This document shows, one piece after another, positions 60,925-64,000 of a DNA stretch of 64,000 nucleotides. The position numbers and the translations under genes were made by a program. This stretch comes from Callipepla californica brunnescens. Its lineage: Eukaryota; Chordata; Aves; Galliformes; Odontophoridae. The DNA lies in assembly GCA_023055505.1 (NCBI GenBank), contig JALIRH010000018.1:12384146-12448145 (forward strand), written 5' to 3'. The notes below the pieces were generated by a model that ran no database searches, was not told the origin of the DNA, and saw only the letters and a list, made by a program, of their open reading frames with translations. Numbering within the stretch: the stretch's first letter is position 1; each line of letters opens with the position of its first letter.

Positions 60925-63900
60925 GATGTTATTGGTTGTTCAATGACTTGTTTGTTTTTTGTCCTTTTTATCTTGTTTTTCTGCTGTCTGTGTCTGTCAG
61001 CATACTGCTGATATACACCATACAGACAGCATTTATATGTTGTGTTGACAACAAAAGCTAATTTCAGACATTTCTCTTTTTTGCTTTGTATTATTTCTTA
61101 GGAAATTGTCCCTTCTCACAGAAACACGATTATATCTAAGACAGATTCCATCTGTTACTCAACAATTCACCTCTTTACTTCTTCAGTGCTATAGCCCAAG
61201 ACTATATTTCAGAAAGGTTCAGTTTTGTTTGGCTCTGCACTCAGGCATTCATGAGGCAGAAATCTGTCCATGTTTATGTGAGAACTTCAGCTGATGTCTG
61301 TTGCACTTGGAGTCTCTGCTGATGCTGACTCGATTAGCATGCAAATAGCTCTTGAAGTCTCTATACAAATTAACATTCCTATCACCTTTATCTCTCAAGA
61401 TAACTGTTTCTACTGGCAAAACATCAAAGTAGGATGTCGGAATTTCCCAAGATCTCAAATTTAAAAAGACAGAGTCCATATTTACCTATAATTTCTCCAT
61501 TTCTATTCTGAATCCCTGGCAGATGGGGCTCCATCTGGTATGGTTATTAACTATTTTTCCCTATTCTATAATCACACTGAGATTCCATAGCGGTCAACTG
61601 AAAAGACTGCATTTCTCAATAGACAACACCTCTGTAAGGGTGATGCCAGTAATGCTCCCAGTTTTCTGTCCTTTTTCTTTCTGCCCCTTTATTTCCTTCT
61701 AGTAATGTTTGATTTTGAGGAAAATAAACATTGCTACGTCCAGATTTCCTTGAATGGACAAATTTGAAATTTCAGTTCATTTTTTCCCTTTTTTTCTCAC
61801 TCTCTCTTGAAAAAGGATGAATTTGAAAGCAAAATTCCTGTCAGACTCTTGGTAGCCTGTGCTTTTAGCAGTCACTGCTGTCCATTGTTCTTGCTCACCT
61901 ATGTCCAGACCAGTGATCATTTCTCTTTCTGGACAAAAACTACAGGAACCTTCATTTTCCTTTCATTATATACCAAACTGCCCTCTGATGCAGGATTCTA
62001 ATGCTGTCTGAATACATATTTCTCTCCCAAGCTACAAAATGTGGCAGAAATAAAGGCAGCTGGTTCTTCGAATACAAGCCTGAGGAACAGGTCCTTTAAA
62101 GAGTGACCACTGCAGCCACCATTGTTTTTATTATAAGGAATGTAATGTATCAATCTGTATTTGTTAATGTTGTAGAAGAGAAACATGAAGCAATAGCTAC
62201 AGTTACGGTGGTTGTTTTTTGTTTGTTTTGTTGGTTGGTTGTTTGTTGTTTGTTTCGTTTTTAATGTGTTTAGTTTTTTAATGTTTTTTTCAGTGTATGG
62301 GTAAGATTTTCAGTATATTTTTATATTCTGTGATTCATGTTAGCCACTCTTTATTAACTAAATTGCATAACTACTTTCTCTGATTTTATTTTCTGTTTCC
62401 ACAAATACTTTCTCCCTGAAGAAATATTGAAAAGCCCTTTAAACTGAGCACTTCTGATCCATAACCTCCCAACAGAGATATATTTCACTTGGAGGCATTC
62501 ATCCCCTTCTTCTCAAGGCTTTTAGCTTCTTTTCAGCAGATCAATAAGAATGGTTGTGATCATGGAATAGATAAAAGTGATGTGCCTACACCGCCATGTC
62601 TGCAGAATTGAGCTAATGCATCTAAGCTAGTGTTAAACTACCTGCCCTAGTTTCAGTGACATTAAAGTGAAAATGTGCAGTTTGAATGCTTAGCCAACTT
62701 TTAGTGTAAAGCTTTCATTGATATGTCTAAGTTACTCTTGCATCATGATCTGTTCACAGCAGTAGTTTAGCAATGAACTAAACATGAACAGAACATTGTG
62801 AAGTTACCTATGCAATGCTGTCTGATTGCCTTGAAGTGCACATATCAGCTGTAGCAAGGTAAGGTAAAGTTCCCTAAAAAGTAAGTATGCTTTCTTAGAT
62901 TTGAAGATTGTTTTCTCTCACTGTTTGCTTCTATTAAAAATGTAAATACATAATAGATAGCCTTTTACTGTGTTAATATGTTATCTGATGGTTCTTTTGG
63001 CTCCAAGAGGAATTCTTTATTTTAAAAATACAGTAAGAGAAGTCTAATGCCGGGTGCACAGACACCTACATTTACCTACCTCCTGCATATGTTAACTCAA
63101 ATTAGGGTATGTATAGCAATAAAACCACAGCAATTTCTGCAGGAGTCCTGAGTTTGTGCAGAGCTTTGTTAGGAGCCTGGTGAGGTCTGCACTGAAAGCC
63201 CAGATGCTCTGTTTTTGTTGTGGCTGATGCCTGAACCAATATCAGCATGAAAAGAGCTACACAAGCTGTATCACTGTGCACAAACCCTCAGGCAGGTGTC
63301 TTATACAATCACTCTATCTATATACCAGGAAAAAAATATACATTACAGAAGTTCCTTACTTTTCAAAAAGTTTATTTTTCTTCTGGTACATGCTGATTAC
63401 TTATTATGAATGACTAAAAGGGTCCATCTAGTTTTAAATATTTGTCCAGCACATGAGCGAATATCATAACATATGTAGGAGTCCAATAACCTTTACTTTA
63501 GCACACTTAACCTAAGGCATAGCAGAGCAGTGACTAGTAAAAGGAAAGAGGTTTATTTCCCTTCTGATTTTTGGTTACTAACGTAATTTTCCTGAAATGT
63601 ATTTTAGTATTGCAACAAATACTTTAACAAGTATTCTTATAGAATCACAGCACCATGTTTTACATCTTTTACACACATCTTTTAGTATGCTCCTAAAACT
63701 GTTTTAAGTCCAAAAAGTTTGAAATTTCATACTAAATATTAAAGGGAATACACTGTGGAATTTCTTTGCCTACTGAACAGTACAGCAAATTTCAATCCTT
63801 GGGATGATTTCCCTTCCACATTTGCTCAAATCATCTTTCACACCGCATTCTCTTTAACATGTTTAGTCACAACAACCCTGTGCAAAACAGAAATTTAAGA

Positions 63901-64000
63901 TTTTACACACACATGCACAGTGCACATATGTACTGTAGTTGGCACGATTCATGAAGACTTACTACAGCTAAATCTGATGTTTAGTAACTTCGACTGTAAG
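60925..64000. other. Non-coding stretch, no gene seen
   Basis: About 3 kb of anonymous sequence with one T/G repeat (62211-62260). Short open frames on both strands (for example 61249-61479 -, 61807-62001 +) are under 80 codons and carry no recognised motif. The minus frame at 61249-61479 is in register with the 60481-60924 ORF but is separated from it by stops. Confidence 0.5.
62211..62260. repeat. (TTTG)n/(TTGG)n simple repeat
   Basis: T/G-only stretch of TTTG, TTGG and TTTTG units with one C near its right end. Confidence 0.8.

Overview
The window reads as AT-rich nuclear DNA of a bird. The evidence is a set of CR1-type LINE fragments, several ending in the ATTCTATG-like octamer tail typical of avian CR1, together with solo LTRs and internal scraps that look like avian endogenous retrovirus (ERV) families. 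The sequence alone does not fix the species; a landfowl-like genome is plausible but unproven. I found no convincing host protein-coding exon, no tRNA or rRNA gene, no CpG island and no CRISPR array. The window behaves like a gene desert or the inside of a very large intron.

Layout: 1-10 kb is AT-rich single-copy-like DNA with T/G and pyrimidine tracts, a solo LTR at 2336-2892 with a perfect 5-bp target-site duplication, and an ERV internal remnant near 5900-6500. From 10 to 33 kb there is a series of 5'-truncated CR1 copies on both strands (10.5, 18.1, 21.2, 27.8, 29.9 and 31.7 kb), an older CR1 reverse-transcriptase scrap at 26.7-27.1 kb and an LTR-like remnant near 24.2-24.8 kb. From 33 to 47 kb there is a candidate LTR with a 6-bp flanking repeat (36974-37685), a degraded ERV solo LTR (39.2-39.8 kb) and a CR1 inserted into another CR1 (40.9-41.7 kb). 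From 46.6 to 49.3 kb there are three CR1 copies, including the longest reverse-transcriptase remnant, which keeps an intact FADD motif. From 49 to 64 kb the sequence is mostly anonymous AT-rich DNA. It contains one small CR1 at 53.0 kb, a 22-bp tandem repeat at 56.3 kb, a perfect 58-copy TTCC microsatellite followed by (TC)13 at 58.9-59.1 kb, a CR1 at 59.9 kb and an unrecognised 147-codon minus-strand ORF at 60.5-60.9 kb.

No set of genes here works together as a pathway. The only coding history is that of selfish elements: CR1 ORF2 (endonuclease plus reverse transcriptase), all copies broken by truncation, frameshift or stop. The one item that could be more than chance or junk is the cysteine-rich minus-strand ORF ending in a proline-rich tail over a G-quadruplex motif. 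I could not assign it to a family. Family names for the LTRs and CR1 subtypes rest on recognition by eye; interval edges are good to roughly 10-30 bases unless a junction is stated exactly.
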